13,013 nt of DNA, taken from UBA12403 sp043808565. Its GTDB lineage: Bacteria > Patescibacteriota > Patescibacteriia > UBA9934 > GWF2-40-263. The notes under the pieces were generated by a model, which searched no databases, was not told the DNA's origin, and was given only the letters and a program-made list of their open reading frames with translations. The translations under genes and the position numbers were made by a program. Below are positions 1 through 5,605 of the stretch, piece after piece. Numbering within the stretch: position 1 is the first letter of the stretch; every line of letters begins with the position of its first letter. The stretch covers positions 1-13,013 of the forward strand of contig JAZDEQ010000027.1 in NCBI GenBank assembly GCA_043808565.1, given 5' to 3'.

Positions 1-419
1 TCAATGGTTTCTTTTGTCATCAATGAAGCTAGCCCGTCGGTTCTTAAAAGTTCCAAGTTAATATCGGTTTGGCATTTTTTGGTTTCATCAATACATCGAA
101 AGACATGATTTTTACAAGTGATTTTTCGTCCCAAGATTTGAGCGATATGGACAATAACTCTGTCTTCGCCCTTGTTATTTTTACACGGCTCGGCTAATTG
201 TTTTCGACATTTCGGACACTCGAAAGGTTTTTCCAATTTTTCAGTGATGACACATTCTTGACCACATTCGCGTTTTTCCATGCCTTCACATTTGAAATAG
301 ACTGGAAAAGAAAAAACTTCTAGTTCATTTCTACATGGCGGAAACTCTATGTCATACATTCCAGTGTCCTCATTGTATTCGGCAACTTTTGAATCGCACG
401 ATAAACATTTTAATTCCAT
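1..419 (-). CDS. Cysteine-rich zinc-ribbon-like protein, C-terminus cut by window edge
   Basis: The frame is open from an ATG at 419 to the window edge, giving 139 codons and no stop, so the C-terminus is missing. The sequence has 12 cysteines (residues 5, 8, 29, 44, 52, 56, 68, 71, 79, 102, 109, 116). C5-x2-C8 near the start and C68-x2-C71 in the middle are typical zinc-knuckle pairs, and C52-x3-C56 may add a third. This pattern suggests a small multi-zinc, probably cytoplasmic protein, since no signal peptide or membrane segment is visible. I do not recognise a family, and no catalytic motif can be seen. There is no Shine-Dalgarno upstream, only an A-rich leader. It lies in the same orientation as the gene cluster at 1035-2963 but is separated from it by about 600 bp and a terminator, so it is probably a separate transcription unit. 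The reading frame is well supported; the function is unknown. Confidence 0.72.
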   Translation of the reverse strand, partial: MELKCLSCDSKVAEYNEDTGMYDIEFPPCRNELEVFSFPVYFKCEGMEKRECGQECVITEKLEKPFECPKCRKQLAEPCKNNKGEDRVIVHIAQILGRKITCKNHVFRCIDETKKCQTDINLELLRTDGLASLMTKETI

Positions 420-893
420 AGATTTTCTTTTTGGATTAAACGCCCTATAAACCCGTGGGCTGAAAGCTAAAACCTTCAATGGGGAAAATAGCACTTACGG
501 TAAATTGAACTGGCTAATGCGATACTGGTGGCACTGGTGAGATACTGAAACATTGGTGACGATATTATTAGCACACAATCTGTCAAATGACCTGTGGAAA
601 ACTTGTTTTAGGATTTTTCCTTAATCTTTTTGACTATTTTTTTCGAGAAAAAGCCGAGTGGTTTGAATCTGTAATTTTTTATTTTTGAGTTTGAGAGGTT
701 GGGACAGATTTTTTTAGCTAAACTTTTTTTGAGTACGACAGTAGTATAGAAATAAAAAAGTATTTTAAGCAAACGGGAAATGTGAATAACTTTGTAACAT
801 GAAAATCTCCTAACGATTTTTCGATTTTTAGTAGGTTTTGAGTATCCACAATCAACACTTGATAAGATTTTTATAAAAAAATTTTGATAATAA
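420..893. other. Gene-free AT-rich stretch with DnaA-box-like sites
   Basis: No coding frame of useful length was found on either strand. Three sites resemble the DnaA box consensus TTWTNCACA: 593-601 (reverse strand TTTTCCACA, exact), 781-789 (reverse strand TTATTCACA, exact) and 842-850 (GTATCCACA, one mismatch). The stretch from about 860 to 900 is almost pure A/T. Around 520-575 there are short repeated words (gatactg, ctggtg) with no recognised meaning. No dnaA, dnaN or rep gene is visible nearby, so an origin is only a possibility. Confidence 0.3.
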
Positions 894-931
894 AAAACGA
901 AAAGATGAAATCAGAATCATTTTTTCGTTTT
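894..931 (-). terminator. Rho-independent terminator-like hairpin after the methyltransferase gene
   Basis: A 15-bp stem is formed by 894-908 and 917-931 with an 8-nt loop; the only non-Watson-Crick position is a G-T wobble. Read on the minus strand, the 3' arm ends in TTTTCGTTTT and runs into TTATTATC, giving a U-rich tail. It lies about 100 bp past the stop of the leftward methyltransferase gene, which makes it the likely end of that transcript. The stem is AT-rich, so termination strength is uncertain. Confidence 0.55.
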
Positions 932-1034
932 AAAAATCTTATTGGTCGATTTGGGAGTAACCGCAAGTCCAATCGAATGGGTCATTGTTTGACTTGAAGG
1001 TCATGCTGGTTGAAAAGTCCGCGGGAACGTTTTT

Positions 1035-1619
1035 TTATTTTTTCAAAAGAATAAGAGCTGGGCCAAACGCCAAAACAATTTCTTTATAATCAATACCAAA
1101 TTCTGTTAGTTTTTGTTTCCATTGTTGAAGCGGAACTGACCAAAGACCATCCGACAACCTCGTCTCTTCGGTTTTTAATTCATCCCAATCAAAACAATGA
1201 ATAGCTATTCCACCTGGTTTAAGTGCGTCAAAAGAATTCTTCAATAAATCAAATTGTTTTTCAGTTTCAATAAATTTCAAAAGCACGTGTGCATAAGTAA
1301 TGTCGTAAGGTGAGTTAGGAAGCGGTAAGGTGCAATCGTGTTGAAAAACATTTAATTCTCCGACAAGATGGTCGGTGTTAATATCAAAAGTTGTAACTTC
1401 TACCTTTCTTTTTAATACCTGTTCAAAAATTCTTTTGTGATGAGCAATAAATCTTTTGTCGCCACAACCCAAAACCGCCAGACTAATAGGATTACTGTTT
1501 GTGTTTAGGGAAACTTCGTTAAAAATTGCAATGAGCTCTTTTTCCTTTGCGTCTGCACGTTTTTTGATTTCCTCGTCACTTTGGTTTGCGTATTTTTGAT
1601 GATATTTGGACATTGACAT
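1035..1619 (-). CDS. Class I SAM-dependent methyltransferase-like protein
   Basis: The product has 194 residues. A Rossmann-type methyltransferase core is visible: motif I LAVLGCGD at residues 47-54 (glycine loop that binds SAM), an acidic residue at the end of the next strand (FDIN, D79), a segment YDITYAHVLLKF at 105-116 matching the motif IV region, and LKPGG at 133-137. The substrate cannot be told from sequence; no MTase target-recognition domain and no NPPY motif is present, so this is not an obvious DNA N6-adenine enzyme. The first 20 residues carry KYHQK-x4-SD-x2-IKK, which recurs with identical spacing in the gene just upstream at 1627-1908 (7-nt gap), pointing to functional linkage. 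The ATG at 1619 was chosen; the third codon is also ATG (1613). No ribosome binding site is visible. Fold assignment is fairly firm; substrate unknown. Confidence 0.75.
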   Translation of the reverse strand: MSMSKYHQKYANQSDEEIKKRADAKEKELIAIFNEVSLNTNSNPISLAVLGCGDKRFIAHHKRIFEQVLKRKVEVTTFDINTDHLVGELNVFQHDCTLPLPNSPYDITYAHVLLKFIETEKQFDLLKNSFDALKPGGIAIHCFDWDELKTEETRLSDGLWSVPLQQWKQKLTEFGIDYKEIVLAFGPALILLKK

Positions 1620-1626
1620 ATTTTTA

Positions 1627-1908
1627 TTATTTTTTTACTAATTCAAGGATTGTTATGCAACTTTTTTTAAACAAATCGATGTTTTTTGGATTTATTTTAT
1701 AGGCTTTTTTATATCTTTTGTTTAGACGCTCTATCTCTTTTTTAATAACACCATCGCTCGCTTTAGACATTTTTTGATGGTATTTTAATATAGCATCCTT
1801 TTTGACGTTCGTTTTTTCAACTAAGTCTTCTTTAATTGCGACTGCTAATAAAGGGTGAATTAAATTTTTAATTTTCTCAAATTCGTTCTTAAGTATTTTT
1901 AAGCTCAT
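1627..1908 (-). CDS. Small basic helical protein of unknown function
   Basis: This is a 93-residue, lysine-rich protein predicted by eye to be largely alpha-helical. I do not recognise a family. Residues 42-57 contain KYHQK-x4-SD-x2-IKK, the same spaced motif found at residues 5-20 of the methyltransferase encoded immediately downstream. The shared motif could be a partner-binding or targeting element, or the remnant of a local duplication. The gene sits 44 bp after the metallopeptidase-like gene and 7 bp before the methyltransferase gene on the same strand, so the three are probably cotranscribed. The only structure in the 44-bp gap is a perfect 15-bp palindrome at 1940-1954, which overlaps the preceding stop codon. 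No Shine-Dalgarno is visible before the ATG. Confidence 0.6.
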   Translation of the reverse strand: MSLKILKNEFEKIKNLIHPLLAVAIKEDLVEKTNVKKDAILKYHQKMSKASDGVIKKEIERLNKRYKKAYKINPKNIDLFKKSCITILELVKK

Positions 1909-1952
1909 ATTATTTATTTATTATTTTACGTAACTTATCGATTATTAAATAA

Positions 1953-2963
1953 TCAGACCATCTTCAGAACCCACTCCCGCCAATTATTTATCAACACCGT
2001 TTCTTTTTGTCCAAAAATAGCTTCCAAAACTTGGATATTTTGTTCAACCGAATTTGTTTCTCGAACTCGCGTATATAATTCTTTGTGTTTATCCAAACCA
2101 AAAGTTTCAATAATATATTTTGATAAGGAACCAGCAAAGGCATTGGCCATATCGTCTTCAAAAGAATTAAAACCTTCAAAATTTATACATTCAGAAATTG
2201 TTATTTTTTCAAACTTTTCTATATTTTTTTGTATCCAAATTTCAAGTGTTTCATTTGTCTCAGAACCAAACCACATTCTACCAAATTCTGATTCGTCAAT
2301 GGCAATCGCTAATCCTTCTTGAAAAAAGGATGTCGAAACCATCTCGGTTTCTCTTCTGATAGTTTTGTCTCCATCTGGTAATTCAACAGTCCACACATAC
2401 GGTTGAGCCCATGTGTGAGTAATAAGATGGGTTATTTCATGTGGAAAATGCGGGTCGGAATCGGCCAACCAACAACGATAAACTGCCATTTCATTAAACC
2501 GTGCACTGGCTCGACTTAAACTATGCTGTGGGTCAGCTTCTCGCTTCTTCTCTCTGGTATCAAAAACTCGAAAGGTTATTTTCGGCTCTTTGCCGGGTTC
2601 AATCTTTAGTATTTCAAGTAATCTTAAAAAATCTTCTTTTTGAGCATTTTGAAAAGCCTCTTTTTGTTCATCGGTAAATTGACCAAAAAATTGACAAATA
2701 ATTGGTGGTGAATTTTCTTTTTCTTCTTTATAGACAGATTCTGCCCAACCGCAATTTGGGCAAGAGAGTTTTATACATTCGGTGTCGATTTTTGTATTAA
2801 CTGGGGTTCGGCAAGATTTCGAAGGACAAAAAATAATATCAGGAATTCTATCTTTACCCGCATCCAGAATTCCTTTAAGGCGTTTTTCTGTATCCGCAGA
2901 GAAATGATTGTGTTCCCAATACATTTCAAGCTGTTCTTTATTTTCCGGTGAAGTTAAACTCAT
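1953..2963 (-). CDS. Zinc-ribbon plus HExxH (gluzincin-like) metallopeptidase-like protein
   Basis: The product has 336 residues and no signal peptide, so it is probably cytoplasmic. A zinc-ribbon-like segment has C46 and C51 (CPSKSC) followed by C68 and C71 (CPNCGW). Later, HEITH at 175-179 fits the HExxH zinc motif, and EGLA at 216-219 sits about 40 residues downstream, where peptidase MA-clan (gluzincin) enzymes carry their third, glutamate, zinc ligand. The C-terminal segment around 275-300 (AGSLSKYIIETFGL, then KELY) resembles the end of such peptidase domains. From family knowledge the expected role is metal-dependent peptide hydrolysis; the substrate is unknown, and a non-proteolytic role cannot be excluded. 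It is the first gene of a leftward trio with the 93-residue protein and the methyltransferase. The motifs are intact, with no sign of decay. The ATG at 2963 is the first in frame and has no Shine-Dalgarno. Confidence 0.68.
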   Translation of the reverse strand: MSLTSPENKEQLEMYWEHNHFSADTEKRLKGILDAGKDRIPDIIFCPSKSCRTPVNTKIDTECIKLSCPNCGWAESVYKEEKENSPPIICQFFGQFTDEQKEAFQNAQKEDFLRLLEILKIEPGKEPKITFRVFDTREKKREADPQHSLSRASARFNEMAVYRCWLADSDPHFPHEITHLITHTWAQPYVWTVELPDGDKTIRRETEMVSTSFFQEGLAIAIDESEFGRMWFGSETNETLEIWIQKNIEKFEKITISECINFEGFNSFEDDMANAFAGSLSKYIIETFGLDKHKELYTRVRETNSVEQNIQVLEAIFGQKETVLINNWREWVLKMV

Positions 2964-3064
2964 ATAAATTTGTTCTTGCTAAAATATTACCATTTTAAGG
3001 GAAAAATTACCATATTACGAATTTTTTTATTCACAGACTTAAAAAAGGACTTATAACCCATTAC

Positions 3065-3113
3065 AACTTTACTTTTGCGAGGCGGTACCTCCCCGCCGAG
3101 CAAAATTAAAGTT
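3065..3113 (+). terminator. Long GC-clamped hairpin with tandem G-A mismatch, followed by T-rich tract
   Basis: The outer arms 3065-3078 and 3100-3113 pair over 14 positions with one mismatch. Then GA (3079-3080) faces GA (3098-3099), the arrangement that forms sheared tandem G-A pairs in RNA. GGCGG (3081-3085) pairs with CCGCC (3093-3097) around the 7-nt loop TACCTCC. On the plus strand it is followed by TTCTTTTT. It could terminate a rightward transcript, but no rightward gene lies to its left, so it may instead be part of a repeat element or a structured RNA. Confidence 0.5.
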
Positions 3114-3139
3114 TCTTTTTCAATTTTTCCCATTATTGC

Positions 3140-3660
3140 CTATACGGTAAAAAAATTATTATTTAGCCCTATCTAAGCACGGTGTAAGCGTCCTTATTAT
3201 CTATATTGTCTTTTTAGATGATGTTCAATCTTGCGGGTATTACGGTTATTTAGAAAATAAGACGACCGTAAAAAATCCCTATCTTGATACTGTTTAGGTA
3301 TCAAAGACACCCCTTAGTCTTTCTCTTACTGTCTTTTACTTCAGTCCATAAGATTAGTGATATTGAAGCCTTTTGAGGGTAAAAAATCTGGGAAATTTCT
3401 GTATTGATACTGTCTAGGTGTGATGATAGCAAAAGGCTGTAAAAAATTATTGTTTAGCCCTGTCTAAGCACGGTGTAAGCGTCCTTATTATCTTATCTAT
3501 ACTGTCTTTCATAGTCTGTCATAGTGTTGTGAGTATTACAGCCATTTAGGAAATGAAATGCCAGTAAAAATCCTTGTATTGGTACTGTTTTGGTGTCTTA
3601 GATACCCTTAGGTTCTTCTATACTGTCTTTTACCTTGGTTTACTGTGTTGTTTGTATTGC
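3140..3660. repeat. Degenerate tandem array, 291-bp period with two unlike half-units
   Basis: The 48-bp block at 3155-3202 recurs at 3446-3493 with two mismatches, an offset of 291 bp. A second word, (T/C)TGTCTTT, recurs at about 3207, 3329, 3502 and 3623, spaced about 122, 173 and 121 bp, so each long unit consists of a short and a long half-unit. GTAAAAA(A)T followed by a TTGATACTGTNTAGGT-like block also recurs at about 3270, 3380 and 3562. A small hairpin, GGTATC-AAA-GACACC, in one copy becomes GGTGTC-TTA-GATACC in the other. No reading frame spans the array. Confidence 0.7.
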
Positions 3661-3909
3661 TGTCTTTTTTAAACCTGAAAGGGGTTTTAAAACCTGAAAA
3701 ATCGCTGTTTTTATGTTTCTTTCAAAATCCTAACCCGTATAGAGGGCTTTTTTCGTTCCCTAGCGGTTTTGGTGTTTGGGTGGTTAGGTACTTTTCTTTT
3801 TGTTTTCTGAAATTGGCGGGATTATGGGCGGATTTTTTGGGAGTTTTGACCTTGTTCCTTTGGCAAAAATCGGGTATCCTAACGGAAAGAGGATAAAAAA
3901 TATCTCACT
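3661..3909. other. No supportable gene; repeat-derived sequence
   Basis: The stretch between the tandem array and the gene at 3910 contains two copies of AAACCTGAAA (from 3670 and 3689) and the first copy of the 49-bp repeat. A rightward frame of 83 codons crosses it, but it begins inside the tandem array and runs through the repeat, so I do not call it. A weak promoter candidate for the downstream gene is TTGTTC, 17 bp, TATCCT within about 3853-3881. Confidence 0.35.
3791..3839. repeat. 49-bp direct repeat, left copy
   Basis: This block matches 4889-4937 at 46 of 49 positions without gaps. The core reads CTGAAATTGGCGGGATT followed by GGCGGATTTTTTG. The two copies are in direct orientation about 1.1 kb apart and bracket the membrane-protein gene, the REP-like doublet and the GIY-YIG gene. 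The flanking sequence beyond the 49 bp does not match. Confidence 0.75.
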
Positions 3910-4329
3910 ATGAAATATAAGAAAATTTTGTTAGTTATTATCATCATTGGATTGTTAGTCCTTATTTTTTTGACTGGAAAATACTTTATAGAACACCAAA
4001 CTGGTTATGGTGCGGTTGATTATGTAAACACAAATGTTCCTAACGGTCTTTTGTTTGTTGAAAAAAGCGAAATCCCCGAAAATTTATTAGTAAAACCCGA
4101 TTATCAGAATATCAAGCAGGTTGGTCAGATGTTTTCTACTCAATTTTATTGCCAAAATTTAGAAAAAGACGCTGAAATTATAGAGTATTGGAAACAGACA
4201 GCTGGTTATGGAATTGTTGGCGGTTGGGCTAACCGTTATGCGGTAATTTGTGGAAACGAGTATTTGATAGTGGATGACGCAGATTATTTTGGCGAGAAAA
4301 TCTATGGGCCGTTTAATTTGGACTTATAA
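3910..4329 (+). CDS. Small membrane-anchored protein of unknown function
   Basis: The product has 139 residues. Residues 1-4 are MKYK, followed by a strongly hydrophobic run (about residues 5-22, rich in I, L and V), which is a signal anchor; there is no cleavage site or lipobox, so the rest most likely faces outside. The exported part is about 115 residues, rich in Tyr, Asn and acidic residues, with two cysteines (in FYCQNL and AVICGN) that could form a disulfide. I recognise no family. The start is the first ATG; the only purine-rich stretch, GGAAAGAGGA, is too far upstream (about 17 nt) for a normal ribosome binding site. It lies between the two copies of the 49-bp repeat, together with the GIY-YIG gene, so it may be cargo of that cassette. 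The length, anchor and clean frame support a real gene. Confidence 0.6.
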   Translation: MKYKKILLVIIIIGLLVLIFLTGKYFIEHQTGYGAVDYVNTNVPNGLLFVEKSEIPENLLVKPDYQNIKQVGQMFSTQFYCQNLEKDAEIIEYWKQTAGYGIVGGWANRYAVICGNEYLIVDDADYFGEKIYGPFNLDL

Positions 4330-4437
4330 TGCGTTATAACTCAACTCTTCTTTCCTATTCATAATGTTGAGTATTCCGCTAAACTCGATATCTTGCTGGA
4401 TTTTCTGCCAGTCCAGAGTTCTGAATGTGTCAACTAT

Positions 4438-4569
4438 GTGGAACCATGAACCACTCGCTGTTGCTCGGGTTCATGGTTTCACCAGCTATTAGTTTTAGTG
4501 AGATCATGAATCTTTGGAAAGGCGAGTGGTTCGTGGTGTGAACCCGAACGCCGCGTGAGCGGTTCACAC
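4438..4569. repeat. REP/BIME-like inverted pair of hairpins with complementary loops
   Basis: Hairpin 1 pairs 4438-4452 with 4468-4482 (15 bp, one G-T wobble) around a 15-nt loop. Hairpin 2 pairs GTGTGAACC 4536-4544 with GGTTCACAC 4561-4569, with an inner CCGC-GTGA-GCGG alternative. The two are diverged inverted copies of one sequence: TGAACC-A-CTC ... TCGGGTTCA on the plus strand against TGAACC-G-CTC ... TCGGGTTCA on the minus strand. GAACCACTCGC 4448-4458 is perfectly complementary to 4522-4532, and 4465-4473 to 4539-4547, so cross-pairing or a pseudoknot is possible. The doublet ends 4 bp before the GIY-YIG start codon. Confidence 0.7.
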
Positions 4570-4573
4570 AATT

Positions 4574-4876
4574 ATGCCAAAAATTACCTCGGAATTTTAT
4601 TTTGTTTACATCCTTTTAAGTCTAAAAGATTGGATGTTTTATATTGGATTTACAAATAATATTGAAAGAAGATTTCAAGAACATTTGGATGGTAAAAATA
4701 TTTCAACAGCAAAAAGATTGCCTATCCGGTTAATTTATTATGAAGCGTTTTTGGATAAAGATGATGCCTTAAGAAGAGAGAGTTATTTCAAAGCCACAAA
4801 AGGAAAAACTACTCTTAGAATGATGATGAGGGAGTATCTTAAAAAACAAAATATCAATAAAACAAAGCCTTCATAA
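4574..4876 (+). CDS. GIY-YIG endonuclease domain protein (UPF0213-like)
   Basis: The 100-residue product is a stand-alone GIY-YIG nuclease domain. Visible motifs are VYI (11-13) as the GIY element, YIG (23-25), the RR pair at 32-33 in the position of the catalytic Arg, EH at 36-37, and E69 within RRESYFK as the metal-binding Glu. The length is typical of the small UPF0213-type proteins, which are probably DNA nucleases of repair or mobile elements; no added DNA-binding domain is present. All catalytic positions appear intact. The ATG lies 4 bp after the REP-like hairpin pair, so the leader of any transcript from upstream would be highly structured and no Shine-Dalgarno is present. The stop codon lies within the stem-loop of a rho-independent terminator. 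Linkage to a REP-like doublet parallels RAYT transposase/REP pairs, but with a different nuclease fold (inference). Confidence 0.88.
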   Translation: MPKITSEFYFVYILLSLKDWMFYIGFTNNIERRFQEHLDGKNISTAKRLPIRLIYYEAFLDKDDALRRESYFKATKGKTTLRMMMREYLKKQNINKTKPS

Positions 4877-4899
4877 AAAACATGATGGCTTTTCTTTTT
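4864..4899 (+). terminator. Rho-independent terminator of the GIY-YIG gene
   Basis: AAAGCC-T-TCAT (4864-4874) pairs with ATGA-T-GGCTTT (4882-4892), a stem with one T-T mismatch and a 7-nt A-rich loop, followed by TTTTCTTTTT. The stop codon of the GIY-YIG gene (4874-4876) lies inside the hairpin. The T-tract is also the start of the second 49-bp repeat copy. Confidence 0.75.
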
Positions 4900-4937
4900 A
4901 TTTTCTGAAATTGGCGGGATTGTTGGCGGATTTTTTG
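4889..4937. repeat. 49-bp direct repeat, right copy
   Basis: It matches 3791-3839 at 46 of 49 positions. Its first 10 bases overlap the T-tract of the GIY-YIG terminator. With the left copy it brackets a segment of about 1.05 kb. Confidence 0.75.
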
Positions 4938-5075
4938 AAAAAATTATTTGTTTGCTTTTTCAGATTTCATCATTGACGGGTCGAGTATCCATTCGGTTAG
5001 ATAGAAACGAAGAGAGCAATGCTGAAAAGGATTTTCCGGATTACTAAAGTTTTTTTCCTATAAATCGACAGATAT

Positions 5076-5318
5076 ATGGTTTTTCTAGACTCCATTCATT
5101 CCAAAAACCAATTTTATCTTATAAAAACAACTAAAGCCGTAAGAAATTCTTGGTATTGTGGGTGGGGAATTCGGCTGACCTCGCACGGCTGGCTTTTTAA
5201 TGTTTCCGGCCTTTCGGCCGTGGAAATAACTATGAAAAATGGTCGGAGCTATCGAATTGGTACAGATGAGCCGGAAAAGCTGACCGCGGTCATTACTCGA
5301 TTAAAAAATAACGTTTGA
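5076..5318 (+). pseudogene. C-terminal fragment of a bacterial PH-like membrane protein
   Basis: The frame encodes 80 residues. From residue 29 to about 73 (GWGIRLTSHGW, NVSGLSAVEI, then RIGTDEPEKL) it closely resembles, from memory, the C-terminal half of small bacterial PH-domain-like membrane proteins, whose complete forms carry two membrane helices and more beta strands in front. Here those parts are missing and an in-frame TAA lies 12 nt before the ATG, so this is either a 5'-truncated remnant or a short reused domain. A TATAAA at 5059-5064 sits 11 nt before the ATG and could drive expression. The TGA stop lies inside the -35 box of the toxin-antitoxin promoter. I favour pseudogene because the N-terminal 28 residues do not look like the family; expression as a mini-protein cannot be excluded. 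Confidence 0.55.
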
Positions 5319-5343
5319 CAAGACACTACAGCTGTGGTATTTT
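5315..5343 (+). promoter_or_regulatory. Sigma70-type promoter of the toxin-antitoxin operon
   Basis: A perfect -35 TTGACA (5315-5320) is separated by exactly 17 bp from a -10-like TATTTT (5338-5343). The start site would be near 5350, about 30 nt before the antitoxin ATG. A second possible -10, TAATAT at 5369-5374, lies 6 nt before that ATG and would give a leaderless mRNA. Confidence 0.6.
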
Positions 5344-5345
5344 GT

Positions 5346-5356
5346 ATTACAGTAAT
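5346..5356. promoter_or_regulatory. Candidate autoregulatory operator (palindrome ATTAC-A-GTAAT)
   Basis: This perfect 11-bp palindrome begins 3 bp after the -10 box and covers the expected transcription start. RHH antitoxins of ParD/CopG type typically bind short palindromes over their own promoter, so this is the natural operator candidate. Binding is inferred from position only. Confidence 0.45.
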
Positions 5357-5380
5357 CTAGGGTCAAATAATATAAAAAAT

Positions 5381-5596
5381 ATGCGCGAAGTAATAAATAT
5401 TTCCTTACCATCACCCATGGTTAAAACTGTAAAATTAGCTGTTAAAACTGGCGCCTACTCTTCAACCAGCGAATTTTTTCGTCACCTGCTAAGAGAATGG
5501 CAAGAAAATCAACTTTTAAGAGAGTTAAACAAAAGCCGAGCAGAAATTGCCGCGGGAAAAGGTTGTCTCCTTAAATCATTTAAAGACTTAAGATAA
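5381..5596 (+). CDS. Ribbon-helix-helix antitoxin (CopG/ParD type)
   Basis: The 71-residue product has the RHH layout: an N-terminal beta strand (MREVINISLP, 1-10), helix A with the VKLAVKTG segment (about 17-24), the turn motif YSSTSEFFRHLLREW (26-40) and a C-terminal toxin-binding tail ending in LKSFKDLR (64-71). It should dimerise, bind DNA at the upstream palindrome, and neutralise the toxin encoded 9 bp downstream. The ATG at 5381 was chosen because a TTG-initiated extension from 5315 would begin inside the -35 box. The order antitoxin then toxin, and the tight spacing, fit a type II module. No Shine-Dalgarno is visible. Family assignment is strong. Confidence 0.88.
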   Translation: MREVINISLPSPMVKTVKLAVKTGAYSSTSEFFRHLLREWQENQLLRELNKSRAEIAAGKGCLLKSFKDLR

Positions 5597-5605
5597 TTAC
5601 AGGTT

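Noticed and set aside
940..1034. tRNA-like or other structured RNA
   Set aside because: A small imperfect stem (CGATTTGG/CCAATCG) is present but no cloverleaf, T-loop or CCA end could be assembled.
905..1054. Short frame on the plus strand interrupted by one TGA, readable through if TGA were a sense codon
   Set aside because: Long genes in the window end normally at TGA and contain no internal TGA, so there is no support for a recoded TGA; the frame also overlaps the terminator and the methyltransferase gene.
3047..3075. Similarity to the end of the 3910-4329 gene (GGACTTATAA block, also at 4320)
   Set aside because: The match covers only about 10 identical bases plus loose AT-rich similarity, and the flanks do not align.
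3140..3660. CRISPR array
   Set aside because: The repeat units are over 100 bp, diverged, and not separated by unique spacers of constant length; no cas genes are present.
3645..3896. Rightward 83-codon frame
   Set aside because: It begins inside the degenerate tandem array, runs through the 49-bp repeat, and shows a low-complexity Phe/Leu/Gly-rich product with no domain; more likely chance.
4324..4339. TTATAA-TGCG-TTATAA hairpin after the membrane-protein gene as a terminator
   Set aside because: The 6-bp stem is all A/T and no T-run follows; too weak to call.
5315..5380. TTG-initiated extension of the antitoxin
   Set aside because: The TTG is the first part of a perfect -35 box, so the extension would lie upstream of the transcript start; the family N-terminus begins at 5381.
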